DNA of 64,000 nucleotides, taken from assembly GCA_008330645.1 (NCBI GenBank), contig VLTN01000051.1, positions 62,001 to 126,000 of the forward strand. Direction: 5' to 3'. Below are positions 47,584-60,000 of the stretch, piece after piece; position 1 is the stretch's first letter; each line of letters starts with the position of its first letter. The position numbers and the translations under genes are program-made. The DNA is from Cafeteria roenbergensis (taxonomy: Eukaryota; Sar; Bigyra; Bicosoecida; Cafeteriaceae). The notes beneath the pieces are model-generated. The model was not told the DNA's origin and ran no database searches. It was given only the letters and a program-made list of their open reading frames with translations.

Positions 47584-50500
47584 TCAGAGCAGCTGGGCCA
47601 GGTCCTCGAGCTGCTTCACGCGGTGTTCGAGCGCTGCCATGGCGGCCACGGTGGCGGTGCGGTATGCTTCCGCGGCGGCGACGTGAGCGTCCAACTCGGC
47701 CTGCTTGGCGGCCAGCGCCCTGACACTGCGCTCTCGCGCGCCCTCCCGGCTCCGATGAAAGTGCCCCACAAGCCCAGCGATAATAGACGACACTGGCTTT
47801 GGCTCTGCCCATTCGAGGGCCGACTTGCCCGCCTGCGAGGATGGTTGGCTACATTGGCGATTGGAAGTGTGCTTGATACGAACCAGAGTGCGGAGCTGGC
47901 TGGACGACAGAATTTCCCGAGAGAATCGATGCAACTTACGTCGTCCTTGGCCCCCAAGTCGGCGCCGCGGTCCAGCAGCATCGCCATGGCGTCCACGTGG
48001 CCTTTCCTAGCAGCCACGATGAGGGCTGTCGCTCCATCCTGCGCAGCAAACGCAACGTATGCCCCACACCAACACGCCCACCGCCCATCACATCCATCAC
48101 GCCGCCATCGCACTGCTGCCAACAGGGACAACCCGCCGGCGCGCCGCCACCGGCATGACTGCTCCCGCCCTCGAAGCCCGGCGCCGCGAGCCACACACGC
48201 CCGGCAGCACAGCCCACCCCAACGACGCCCCAGTCGCCTCATGCGGGGCTGCAGCTGCGAAGAGCAACCCATCGGGCTCACAATGCCCTTGGCCTCAAGG
48301 TCGGCGCCGCGGTCCAGCAGCATCGCCATGGCATCCACGTGGCCGTTCCCAGCGGCCACCATGAGGGCTGTCATTCCATGCTGCGCAGCAAACGCAACCC
48401 ATGGCCACCACACCAACGCGTCCACCGCCCATCACATCCATCACGCCGCCATCGCGCTGCAGCCACCAGGGACAACCCGCCGGCGCGCCGCCACCGGCAT
48501 GACTGCTCCCGCCCTCGAAGCCCGGCGCCGCGAGCCACACACGCCCGGCAGCACAGCCCACCCCATCGACGCCCCAGTCGCCGCAGGCGAGGCTGCAGCT
48601 GCCAAGAGCAACCCATCGCGCTCACAATGCCCTTGGCCTCCAGGTCGGCGCCGCGGTCCAGCAGCATCGCCATGGCGTCCACGTGGCCGTTCCCAGCGGC
48701 CACCATGAGGGCTGTCACTCCATGCTGCGTGGCAAACGCAACGCATGGCCACCACACCAACACGCCCACCGCCCATCACATCCATCACGCCGCCATCGCA
48801 CTGCTGCCACCAGGGACAACCCGCCGGCGCGCCGCCACCGGCATGACTGCTCCCGCCCTCGAAGCCCGGCGCCGCGAGCCACACACGCCCGGCAGCACAG
48901 CCCACCCCATCGACGCCCCAGTCGCCGCATGCGAGGCTGCAGCTGCCAAGAGCAACCCATCGGGCTCACAATGCCCTTGGCGTCAAGGTCGGCGCCGCGG
49001 TCCAGCAGCATCGCCATGACGTCCACGTGGCCGTTCCCAGCGGCCACCATGAGGGCTGTCACTCCATGCTGCGTGGCAAACGCAACGCAAGGCCACCACA
49101 CCAACGTGTCCACCGCCCATCACATCCATCACGCCGCCATCGCGCTGCTGCCAACAGGGACAACCCGCCGGCGCGCCGCCACTGCCGGCATGACTAGTCC
49201 CGCCCATCGACGCCCCAGACGCTGAAGTTAGGGCCACAACTGCGAACCACGACCCAACTGACTGACACTCTCCTTGGCCTCAAGGTCGGCGCCGTGGTCC
49301 AGCAGCATCGCCATGGCGTCCACGTGGCCGTTCACAGCGGCCGCCATGAGGGCTGTCACTCCATGCTGCGTGGCAAACGCAACGCAAGGCCACCACACCA
49401 ACGCGTCCACCGCCCATCACATCCATCACGCCGCCATCGCGCTGCTGCCAACAGGGACAACCCGCCGGCGCGCCGCCACTGCCGGCATGACTAGTCCCGC
49501 CCTCGAAGCCCGGCGCCGCGAGCCACACACGCCCGGCAGCACAGCCCACCCCAACGACGCCCCAGTCGCCGCATGCGGGGCTGCAGCTGCGAAGAGCAAC
49601 CCATCGGGCTCACAATGCCCTTGGCGTCAAGGTCGGCGCCGCGGTCCAGCAGCATCGCCATGACGTCCACGTGGCCGTTCCCAGCGGCCACCATGAGGGC
49701 TGTCACTCCATGCTGCGTGGCAAACGCAACGCAAGGCCACCACACCAACGTGTCCACCGCCCATCACATCCATCACGCCGCCATCGCGCTGCTGCCAACA
49801 GGGACAACCCGCCGGCGCGCCGCCACTGCCGGCATGACTAGTCCCGCCCATCGACGCCCCAGACGCTGAAGTTAGGGCCACAACTGCGAACCACGACCCA
49901 ACTGACTGACACTCTCCTTGGCCTCAAGGTCGGCGCCGTGGTCCAGCAGCATCGCCATGGCGTCCACGTGGCCGTTCACAGCGGCCGCCATGAGGGCTGT
50001 CACTCCATGCTGCGTGGCAAACGCAACGCAAGGCCACCACACCAACGTGTCCACCGCCCATCACATCCATCACGCCGCCATCGCACTGCTGCCAACAGGG
50101 ACAACCCGCCGGCGCGCCGCCACCGGCATGACTGCTCCCGCCCTCGCAGTGCGACGCCGCGAGCCACACACGCCCGGCAGCACAGCCCACCCCGTCGACG
50201 CCCCAGACTCTGAAGTTAGGGCCACAACTGCGAACCGCGACCCAACGGACTGACACTCTCCTTTGCTTCAAGGTCGGTGCCGCGGTCCGGCAGCATCGCC
50301 AAGGCATCCACATTGCCACCCACTGCAGCCACGATGAGGGGTGTCAAATCGATCTGCGCATCGAAGCAGAGCATGGCCACCACAACAACACACCCATCGC
50401 CCACATAGGCTGCCATATCACCATTGCCTCGCAACTGCACGACACTCGCCCCTGACACGCCGCTACCGGCATGACTTCCCCCGCCCTCGAAGCCAGGCGT

Positions 50501-50946
50501 GGCAAGCTACGCACGCCTGGCAGCACAGCCCACCTCATCGACGACTCAGTCGCCGCATGCGGGGCTGCAGCTGCGAAGAGCAACGCATCGCGCTCACAGA
50601 TGCCTTGGCCTCCAGGTCGGCGCCGCGGTCCAGCAGCACTCGCAACGACCCGACGTGGCCTTTTTCTGCTGCCGTGATGAGCGGCGTGCGCCCAGACTGC
50701 GCGGCCGTACCATGCAGCGGCCGAGAGTTGCAGCAATGGAGCGTACACGAGCTCCTCGTCCGACCCTCCAAGACCCCCTCAGACTCCAGCTCCAGCCCCA
50801 CAAGCGCCCATGCTCACGTCCGATTTTGCCCAGTTCACCGGCGCGCCCGCCTCAAGCAGCCTCGTCACCTCGCCTGTCTTCCCGGCACTTGCGGCATCCC
50901 ACAGCGCCTTTCCCATATCGGTATCGCTCATCGCCGCGGCGGCCAT
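47584..50946 (-). CDS. Ankyrin-repeat protein A, one repeat per exon, C-terminal coiled coil
   Basis: Eleven exons, all phase 0: 50818-50946 (MAAAAMSDTDMGKALWDAAS, a divergent first repeat), nine exons of exactly 99 nt (50598-50696, 50255-50353, 49911-50009, 49614-49712, 49267-49365, 48970-49068, 48626-48724, 48282-48380, 47940-48038), each one 33-residue ankyrin repeat (for example HGVTALMVAAGNGHVDAMAM), then 47584-47832 (GKSALEWAEPKPVSSIIAGL and a heptad-like coiled coil ending EHRVKQLEDLAQLL, TGA). Donors are GTGAGC, GTCAGT or GTAAGT. Total about 422 residues. No membrane segment or enzyme domain; it is likely a cytosolic interaction scaffold. Introns are 100-250 nt and closely similar to each other, so exon-intron units were copied together. 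The start at 50946 could instead be the ATG at 50931. Confidence 0.85.
48960..50130 (-). repeat. 644-bp higher-order tandem duplication of two ankyrin exon units
   Basis: Exon spacing alternates 297, 347, 297 bp. The two-exon blocks at about 48.96-49.60 kb and 49.60-50.13 kb are nearly identical, intron sequence included (for example both carry TGAAGTTAGGGCCACAACTG before a GTCAGT donor). One unit in each block has a short intron and the other a longer one. Confidence 0.8.
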
Positions 50947-51098
50947 GGCCTGGGCTGCCCAGGCTGTCGGGAGTGTGCCGCCGCGGGAGCGCCGAGCATC
51001 GGAGAAAGCCCTGGGCTCTGCCGCAAGGAGGATTATGCTCGGCTCGCGCGGGAGTCCTCCGCTGCCTGTCGCCATCTGACCACCGAGCTGCCTCCGCT

Positions 51099-51740
51099 TA
51101 GCTCGTCTGCCGGGTGTGGTGGCCCGGTCGGGGAGGCCGGCGGGGAGTTTTGCGGGGCTACTGGCTGGGCGGTGCCGGGACGCCACCTCTCGCCTCGCTC
51201 CGGACGCGCTCGCCCAGCCGGCCCTCCAATGCGCCCGCGCGTGGCTGGGGGCTGCCCGTGCGCCAAGCACATTGGGCCAGAACGCGGACGAGCCGGCCGG
51301 GCGGCAGCCCCGCGCCCGCTGTTGCAGCCGGGCGGGCTTTGCCAGCGTTCAGCACACCGCCCCGCCACCCACCGCCAAGCACCGTGCGCGCACGCTTTGG
51401 GGTTGTCGATGTCTCGTGGGTGGCCAAGGACGCTCTTCGCCGAGCCGGCACTCGTCTGCGCAAACACAGCACCTCCGAGCAGGTTGGGCTCGATGCCAGA
51501 CCAGACGCCGTGGACCCCATACGCACCCGTGCCACCCCTCGTCGGCGTCGTCCCGGCAGCTTGCGAAGACTGCGCACACGCGCAGACAGTGTGCGCTGCG
51601 CCCGACCACGCCTGCGGCCGAGCCGCCACTGCCTGCCGCGACAACGAGCCATCGGCCCTCGGCCTGTGGCCGCTGTCGCCGCCCCCCCAACCACCAAACC
51701 TCCAGCCACCACGGCGCCTGGCCTCGCCGCTGTCTGCTAA
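51099..51740 (+). CDS. Possible protein X, unrecognised
   Basis: An open frame on the plus strand, divergent from ankyrin gene A, includes FGVVDVSWVAKDALRRAGTR (about 51395-51455) and KHSTSEQVGLDA. I recognise no family. Support for coding comes from the second copy at 63.5-64.0 kb, which keeps this frame and differs mainly by substitutions plus an in-frame 39-nt partial repeat (13 residues). No ATG is obvious at the 5' end, so an upstream exon may be missing or the region may be untranslated. The stop is at 51738-51740. The overlapping minus-strand frame is an alternative but shows no motif. Confidence 0.3.
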
Positions 51741-52332
51741 TGTGCCCCGCTGCCATCGGCTGCCTCGCTCAGCGCCAGCCCGCCCAGCCGGAACGGTCGG
51801 CGCGCACGGCTCTTGGTCACCGCCACTGTTCGTTCACCCCGCGCGCCTTCGTCCTCCTCCCCGATGCACGGGCGCTGCGCCGGCTGGTATCCGCCCAGGG
51901 CCCGCTTGCGTGGGGTTGCGCACGCCCGGCCCACGGTCTGCTCTGCGGCCCCAGGGCAACAGCGGCGAACTGCCCAGGCCACGAGCAGGGGCGCGCTCGG
52001 GCAGTGGAAGCGCGTCTTCGCCCTCTGTCCGTCGGTGGTATGTCGTGTGCACCGGACCCGCTTCGCAGGCAGACTCTCCCGCCCGTCGCTGCGATGTGCC
52101 GGTGCCCCCACGCTGGCATGGCGGCTTGTCGCATACATTGTGATCTGAGTGTGAAAGCGGCCCCGCGCATCGCCGACCACACACACGCACCCGCACGCCA
52201 GCAGCCCTCCGTGTCGTGGGCTCGGCGCCGCGGCACGACCCAGAAGCAGGCAGCCCCGAAGAGTGCACGCTCGCCTGCCGCCGAGGCGTGTCTGAGAAGG
52301 GGGCGGGGGCCGGGCTGGAACCGACCGGTCCC
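51741..52332. other. Intergenic between X and the SRbeta fragment
   Basis: About 590 bp with no supported gene. Open frames are Pro/Arg/Ala-rich on both strands. A relatively AT-rich patch with TACATTGTGATCTGAGTGTG sits at about 52133-52153. Confidence 0.4.
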
Positions 52333-52928
52333 TCAGGCCGCTGCGGCGCCCACCAGCCAGCGTCGGAGCGAGTGCTGCCCAGCGCGGGGCCCCACCTCGT
52401 CGGAGCACGACACGACGTCGAACTGGACGTCGACCGGAGCGTCACGGTCCAGCGAGAACGCCTCGCCCGTGAGGCGCCCCAGAGCGAGCCGGTCCGACCC
52501 TGCGGCTCCGCCGCCAGCCTCCGTGGCAGCGGCCTCCTCCTCCGCGGAGGCGGCCCCGAGCGCGCTCTGGGAACGACGCAGGTTGTCGAGCTCTGCCTCG
52601 ACGGCCCTTCGCAGCTCTGCCGGCCCCATGCTGCCCCTGACTTCGGCCCGCGTGCCCACGACCATCACCGGCTTGGCGGTCTCGACGAAGGACGACGAAG
52701 TGAGGAGCTCTGCCAGGGCCGCCGCGCCCTCGCGCACGCTGGGCTTGCTGGTGGCGTCGACGAGGACGAGGACGGCGCGGACGGCGGGGCTGCGAAGCAG
52801 CGCCGGCACGGCGTCCCGGCCGGCTGCGCGGGGGTGGCCCGGGACGTCGACCACTCGGAGGTCGGCAGAGCCGGTCTCCTCGCCGTCGGAGCCGAGCGCT
52901 GCGATGCTCGCCGACGCTGCCGCTAGTG
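52333..52928 (-). pseudogene. Signal recognition particle receptor beta subunit-like GTPase, C-terminal fragment
   Basis: Read from 52928 down to TGA at 52333-52335, this encodes a small-GTPase-like fragment. It begins in linker sequence before the G3 region (LRVVDVPGHP, about 52860), continues with an AVLVLVDAT strand and PVMVVGTR at the place of the NKxD motif (G4, altered), then ELRRAVEAELDNLRRSQSAL, and ends VDVQFDVVSCSDEVGPR...RRWLVG. The VDVPGH, the E.EL..LR helix before SA.GA, and the F-ECSA-like end followed by WL match SRP receptor beta (SRPRB), which anchors the SRP receptor at the ER. The P-loop (G1) and N-terminal membrane anchor are missing: the sequence switches at 52929 to a copy of INPP4 lying in the opposite sense. 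The remaining frame is unbroken, so truncation by rearrangement is the simplest reading. Confidence 0.65.
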
Positions 52929-53723
52929 CTGGTGGCGCTGGTGGCAGTGGCGGCGCCGACACCGCCGTCACCATCCTCGCAGCCGTTGAGGCCTGGGCGG
53001 CTGTGGCGGGCGCTGCCCGGCTGGTCAGCTGCAAGAGCGCCAAGGACCGCACGGCCATGGCCGTCACGCTGGAGGCCGGCAGAGCTGCCGCAGCGGCAGC
53101 CATGACCGGCCACGTGGAGGTGCTGGCCGCGGGCGGAGTGAACCGGCGCCGGGCTGCCGGTGTGGATGCTGGCGCGGCCGGCCGAGCGGGCGCGCCCGCG
53201 GTGGCGCCTGCTCCCAGTGACGCTGCGCTGCTGCTGGCGGCGGCGGAGGCTCTGCTTGGCGACTGTGTCCCAGCCGGCTGCGCGCGGCGGCGACGCGGGC
53301 GCCGACTCCTCCGGTGGGCAGCGACGAGCGGCCGGCCCGGGGCTGGCCCGCGCGGTGACGGACCCCGGGTCGCATCGCGCCGGGTCGACGGCAGGCACGC
53401 AGTCGCAGCTGGGCCTCGCCGGCGCGACGTCCGTGTCGGCGAGGCATCTGCTCGGCGCTGCCGGGGCGGCCAGGCCGGACGCCAACGCAGCCGCTCTCCG
53501 GCGACGAATGCCCCCTCCGGCAGCCGCGCCAGCGCTCCGGGCAGCAGCAGCGGAGGGCACCGCTGAGGCCATTGCCGAGGCTTCGAGGCGGCACGGCTGC
53601 CGGCTTCCCAACTGCGGGAAGAACACGGGCAAGGCAGCCTACTGCTTCTCCAATGTGCAGCGGTCGTTCTTTCCGCCCCAGTACCGGTGCCCGCCCGGAA
53701 CCGGAGGCGGCGGCATGTCGTAG
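52929..53723 (+). pseudogene. Duplicated 3' end of the GPCR-INPP4 gene
   Basis: From CTGGTGGCGCTGGTGGCAGT onward this repeats the INPP4 catalytic end at 46236-47032, including CKSAKDRT and the RCPPGT end with TAG at 53721-53723. A 2-nt deletion relative to the parent (GCGACTGTGTCCC against GCGACGATGCGTCCC, about 53262-53272) shifts the frame between the active site and the C-terminus, and there is no receptor part or promoter. It is therefore a non-functional fragment. I see roughly 25 differences over 1.1 kb. Confidence 0.85.
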
Positions 53724-54036
53724 CGCGGCCATTGGACCGGCCGGCGGATGGCCGGGTGCCGGCGCGTCGTCTCAAGCCCGACGGGCCGTCCAGGCGGCGC
53801 GGCCTCGTCAGGCCGGGGCGCGATGGCGGCACGGCGAGCAGCAGGCCGGGAGCGGCACGCCCTCCGGTGGGATCGCGTGAACCAGCGCGTCCAGCTCCGA
53901 AAAGCAATGCCGAGGTCGCTTCGTTTTGCGTGCGTGGCAGTGTGGGCTGCATGAGGGGCTGCACTGGTTTCAAGCGCATGGCACACTCAGACCGGGCTCG
54001 CAGCGCGGACACTCGCTCGCACTGGTGGTGCGGTCG
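52929..54036. repeat. Segmental duplication of 46236-47345
   Basis: About 1.1 kb is shared with the INPP4 3' end and its flank, about 97-98% identical by eye. The left edge falls in a CTGGTGGC-rich stretch present at both breakpoints. The right edge ends after CGGTGGTGCGGTCG-type sequence, 26 bp before the ankyrin array. The last 313 bp (53724-54036) are non-coding flank. Confidence 0.85.
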
Positions 54037-57000
54037 GTGCATGCGCCAGGTGCGCGACGCAACGGACACCGTCCTTGGTTTCCAGGTCGGCGCCACGGTC
54101 CAGCAGCACCGCCATGGCATCCGTATGGCCGTTCCTAGCAGCCTTGATGAGGGCTGTCGCTCCACTCTGCGGCACACAGAGCAACGCATGGTCACCACAC
54201 CATCACACCCATCGCCCGCCACGCCGATTTCGTCCCGCAACCACCCGACACACGCCCCCGATATGCCGCCGACAGCGCGGCTGCCCCCACCCGCCAAGCC
54301 AGGAGCGGCGAGCCACGCACGCCCGACAGCACAGCCGACCCCATCGACACCTCAGTCGCTTCAGGCGGGGCTGCAGCTGCGGGGAGCCACCCATGGAACT
54401 GACCATGGTCTTGGCCTCCAGGTCGGCACCGCGGTCCAGCAGCGCCGCCATGGCATCCGCATGGCCGTTCCTAGCAGCCTTGATGAGGGCTGTCGCTCCA
54501 CTCTGCGGCACACAGAGCAACGCATGGTCACCACACCATCACACCCATCGCCCGCCACGCCGACTTCGTCCTGCGACCACCCGACACACGCCCCCGATAC
54601 GCCGCCGACAGCGCGGCTGCCCCCACCCTCCAAGCCAGGAGCGGCGAGCCACGCACGCCCGACAGCACAGCCGACCCCATCGACGCCTCAGTCGCTTCAG
54701 GCGGGGCTGCAGCTGCGGGGAGCCACCCATGGAACTGACCATGGTCTTGGCCTCCAGGTCGGCACCGCGGTCCAACAGCACCGCAATGGCCTCCACATGG
54801 CCGTTCCTAGCAGCCGCGATGAGGGCTGTCGCTCCATTCTGCGGCACACAGAGCAACGTATGGTCACCACACCATCACACCCATCGCCCGCCACGCCGAC
54901 TTCGTCCCGCAACCACCCGACACACGCCCCCGACACGCCGCCGACAGCGCGGCTGCCCCCACCCTCCAAGCCAGGAGCGGCGAGCCATGCACGCCCGACA
55001 GCACAGCCGACCCCATCGACGCCTCAGTCGCTTCAGGCGGGGCTGCAGCTGCGGGGAGCCACCCATGGAACTGACCGTGGTCTTGGCCTCCAGGTCGGCA
55101 CCGCGGTCCAACAGCACCGCAATGGCCTCCACATGGCCGTTGAATGCAGCCTTGATGAGGGCTGTCGCTCCATTCTGCGGCACACAGAGCAACGCATGGT
55201 CACCACACCATCACACCCATCGCCCGCCACGCCGACTTCGTCTCGCGACCACCCGACACACGCCCCCGACACGCCGCCGACAGCGCGGCTGCCCCCACCC
55301 TCCAAGCCAGGAGCGGCGAGCCATGCACGCCCGACAGCACAGCCGACCCCATCGACGCCTCAGTCGCTTCAGGCGGGGCTGCAGCTGCGGGGAGCCACCC
55401 ATGGAACTGACCGTGGTCTTGGCCTCCAGGTCGGCACCGCGGTCCAACAGCACCGCAATGGCCTCCACATGGCCGTTGAATGCAGCCTTGATGAGGGCTG
55501 TCGCTCCATTCTGCGGCACACAGAGCAACGCATGGTCACCACACCATCACACCCATCGCCCGCCACGCCGACTTCGTCTCGCGACCACCCGACACACGCC
55601 CCCGACACGCCGCCGACAGCGCGGCTGCCCCCACCCTCCAAGCCAGGAGCGGCGAGCCATGCACGCCCGACAGCACAGCCGACCCCATCGACGCCTCAGT
55701 CGCTTCAGGCGGGGCTGCAGCTGCGGGGAGCCACCCATGGAACTGACCATGTCCTTGGCCTCCAGGTCGGCGCCACGGTCCAGCAGCACCGCAATGGCAT
55801 CCACATGGCCGTTCCTAGCAGCCGCGATGAGGGCTGTCGCTCCATTCTGCGGCACACAGAGCAACGTATGGTCACCACACCATCACACCCATCGCCCGCC
55901 ACGCCGACTTCGTCCCGCAACCACCCGACACACGCCCCCGACACGCCGCCGACAGCGCGGCTGCCCCCACCCTCCAAGCCAGGAGCGGCGAGCCATGCAC
56001 GCCCGACAGCACAGCCGACCCCATCGACGCCTCAGTCGCTTCAGGCGGGGCTGCAGCTGCGGGGAGCCACCCATGGAACTGACCGTGGTCTTGGCCTCCA
56101 GGTCGGCACCGCGGTCCAACAGCACCGCAATGGCCTCCACATGGCCGTTGAATGCAGCCTTGATGAGGGCTGTCGCTCCATTCTGCGGCACACAGAGCAA
56201 CGCATGGTCACCACACCATCACACCCATCGCCCGCCACGCCGACTTCGTCTCGCGACCACCCGACACACGCCCCCGACACGCCGCCGACAGCGCGGCTGC
56301 CCCCACCCTCCAAGCCAGGAGCGGCGAGCCATGCACGCCCGACAGCACAGCCGACCCCATTGACGCCTCAGTCACCGCAGGCGAGACTGCAGCTGCGGAG
56401 AGCGACCCATGGAGCTGACCTTGGCCTTGGCCTCCAGGTCGGCACCGCGGTCCAGCAGCACCGCAATGGCATCCACATGGCCGTTGAATGCAGCCTTGGT
56501 GAGGGCTGTCGCTCCACTCTGCGGCACACAGAGCAACGCATGGTCACCACACCATCACACCCATCGCCCGCCACGCCGACTTCGTCCCGCAACCACCCGA
56601 CACACGCCCCCGATACGCCGCCGACAGCGCGGCTGCCCCCACCCTCCAAGCCAGGAGCGGCGAGTCACGCACGCCCGACAGCACAGCCGACCCCATCGAC
56701 GCCTCAGTCACCGCAGGCGGGGCTGCAGCTGCGGAGAGCCACCCACGGAACTGACCGTGGTCTTGGCCTCCAGGTCGGCACCGCGGTCCAGCAGCGCCGC
56801 CATGGCATCCACATGGCCGCTCCTAGCAGCCGCGACAAAGGCTGTCGCTCCACTCTGCGGCACACAGAGCAACGCATGGTCACCACACCATCACACCCAT
56901 CGCCCGCCACGCCGACTTCGTCCCGCAACCACCCGACACACGCCCCCGATATGCCGCCACCAGCGCGGCTGCCCCCACCCTCCAAGCCAGGAGCGGCGAG

Positions 57001-60000
57001 CCACGCACGCCCGACAGCACAGCCGACCCCATCGACGCCTCAGTCGCTTCAGGCGGAGCTGCAGCTGCGGGGAGCCACCCATGGAACTGACCATGGTCTT
57101 GGCCTCCAGGTCGGCACCGCGGTCCAGCAGCACCGCAATGGCATCCACATGGCCGCTCCTAGCAGCCGCGATGAGGGCTGTCGCTCCACTCTGCGGCACA
57201 CAGAGCAACGCATGGTCACCACACCATCACACCCATCGCCCGCCACGCCGACTTCGTCCCGCGACCACCCGACACACGCCCCCGATACGCCGCCGACAGC
57301 GCGGCTGCCCCCACCCTCCAAGCCAGGAGCGGCGAGCCACGCACGCCCGACAGCACAGCCGACCCCATCGACGCCTCAGTCGCTTCAGGCGGGGCTGCAG
57401 CTGCGGGGAGCCACCCATGGAACTGACCTTGTCCTTGGCCTCCGCGTCGGCACCGCGGTCCAGCAGCATCGCAATGGCATCCATATGGCCGTTGTATGCA
57501 GCCATGACGAGAGCTGTCACTCCATTCTGTGGCGTATCGCAGCGCACAGGAAGCACCCCAACACACCAGTGACCCAGCACGCTCACCATGTCGACTTCGT
57601 CCCGCAACCACCCGACACACGCCCCCGATACGCCGCCGACAGCGCGGCTGCCCCCACCCTCCAAGCCAGGAGCGGCGAGCCACGCACGCCCGACAGCACA
57701 GCCGACCCCATCGACACCTCAGTCGCTTCAGGCGGGGCTGCAGCTGCGGGGAGCCACCCACGGAACTGACCTTGTCCTTGGCCTCCAGGTCGGCGCCACG
57801 GTCCAGCAGCACCGCAATGGCATCCACATGGCCGTTGAATGCAGCCTTGGTGAGGGCTGTCGCTCCACTCTGCGGCACAGAGCAACGCATGGTCACCACA
57901 CCATCACACCCATCGCCCGCCACGCCGACTTCGTCCCGCAACCACCCGACACACGCCCCCGATACGCCGCCGACAGCGCGGCTGCCCCCACCCTCCAAGC
58001 CAGGAGCGGCGAGCCATGCACGCCCGACAGCACAGCCGACCCCATCGACGCCTCAGTCGCTTCAGGCGGGGCTGCAGCTGCGGGGAGCCACCCATGGAAC
58101 TGACCTTGTCCTTGGCCTCCAGGTCGGCACCGCGGTCCAGCAGCACCACCATGGCATCCGTATGGCTGTTCCTAGCAGCCTTGATGAGGGCTGTCGCTCC
58201 ACTCTGCGGCACACAGAGCAACGCATGGTCACCACACCATCACACCCATCGCCCGCCACGCCGACTTCGTCTCGCGACCACCCGACACACGCCCCCGACA
58301 CGCCGCCGACAGCGCGGCTGCCCCCACCCTCCAAGCCAGGAGCGGCGAGCCACGCACGCCCGACAGCACAGCCGACCCCATTGACGCCCCAGTCGCTTCA
58401 GGCGGGGCTGCAGCTGCGGGGAGCCACCCATGGAACTGACCGTGGTCTTGGCCTCCAGGTCGGCGCCGCGGTCCAGCAGCACCGCAATGGCATCCACACG
58501 GCCGTTCCTAGCAGCCACGACGAAGGCTGTCGCTCCACTCTGCGGCACACAGAGCAACGCATGGTCACCACACCATCACACCCATCGCCCGCCACGCCGA
58601 CTTCGTCCCGCGACCACCCGACACACGCCCCCGACACGCCGCCGACAGCGCGGCTGCCCCCACCCTCCAAGCCAGGAGCGGCGAGCCATGCACGCCCGAC
58701 AGCACAGCCGACCCCATCGACGCCTCAGTCGCTTCAGGCGGGGCTGCAGCTGCGGGGAGCCACCCATGGAACTGACCTTGTCCTTGGCCTCCAGGTCGGC
58801 ACCGCGGTCCAGCAGCACCGCAATGGCCTCCACATGGCCGTTGAATGCAGCCTTGATGAGGGCTGTCGCTCCATTCTGCGGCACACAGAGCAACGCATGG
58901 TCACCACACCATCACACCCATCGCCCGCCACGCCGACTTCGTCCCGCGACCACCCGACACACGCCCCCGACACGCCGCCGACAGCGCGGCTGCCCCCACC
59001 CTCCAAGCCAGGAGCGGCGAGCCATGCACGCCCGACAGCACAGCCGACCCCATCGACACCTCAGTCGCTTCAGGCGGGGCTGCAGCTGCGGGGAGCCACC
59101 CATGGAACTGACCTTGTCCTTGGCCTCCAGGTCGGCACCGCGGTCCAGCAGCACCGCAAAGGCATCCACGTGGCCGTTCCAAGCAGCCGCCAGCAGAGCT
59201 GTCGCTCCACTCTGCGGCACAGAGCAACGCATGGTCACCACCCCATCACACACGCCCCCGACACGCCGCCGACAGCGCGGCTGCCCCCAGCCTCCAAGCC
59301 AGGAGCGGCGAGCCATGCACGCCCGGCAGCACAGCCGACCCCATCGACGCCTCAGTCGCTTCAGGCGGGGCTGCAGCTGCGGGGAGCCACCCATGGAACT
59401 GACTATGTCCTTGGCCTCCAGGTCGGCACCGCGGTCCAGCAGCATCGCAATGGCATCCACATGGCCGTTCCAAGCAGCCGCCAGCAGAGCTGTCGCTCCA
59501 CTCTGCGGCACAGAGCAACGCATGGTCACCACCCCATCACACACGCCCCCGACACGCCGCCGACAGCGCGGCTGCCCCCACCTTCCAAGCCAGGAACGGC
59601 GAGCCATGCACGCCCGACAGCACAGCCGACCCCATTGACGCCCCAGTCGCTTCAGGCGGGGCTGTAGCTGCGGAGAGCCACCCAGTTCGGTAACCGGTTG
59701 GGTTCATATTTGTCCGCAGACGTAGATTCTACCCCGACAAAACAGACGAGCCATCTGGCATCGTCACGACACTCTCTTGGGCTACGCGGCTCCCCCACAG
59801 CGTGCTGGGGGCTGCCCTCGGCGTGACTCAGAGGGTCCCGAGCTCTGGTCTACCCGCCTGCGTCGGCGGCCAAGACAAGCAGCTCGCCGGCAAGGCGCGC
59901 GCAGCGTGCGCTTCGCTTTGCCCGCCGTGCCGTGCGAACGCTCGCACAGCACTCCAGGGCCCGTTGCGGTCGGCTTTGAGGTTGTGTGAGAGCAAAGCCG

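Noticed and set aside
59933-59948. Perfect short hairpin GTGCGA/TCGCAC as a structured RNA
   Set aside because: A 6-bp stem is expected by chance in GC-rich DNA and has no supporting context.
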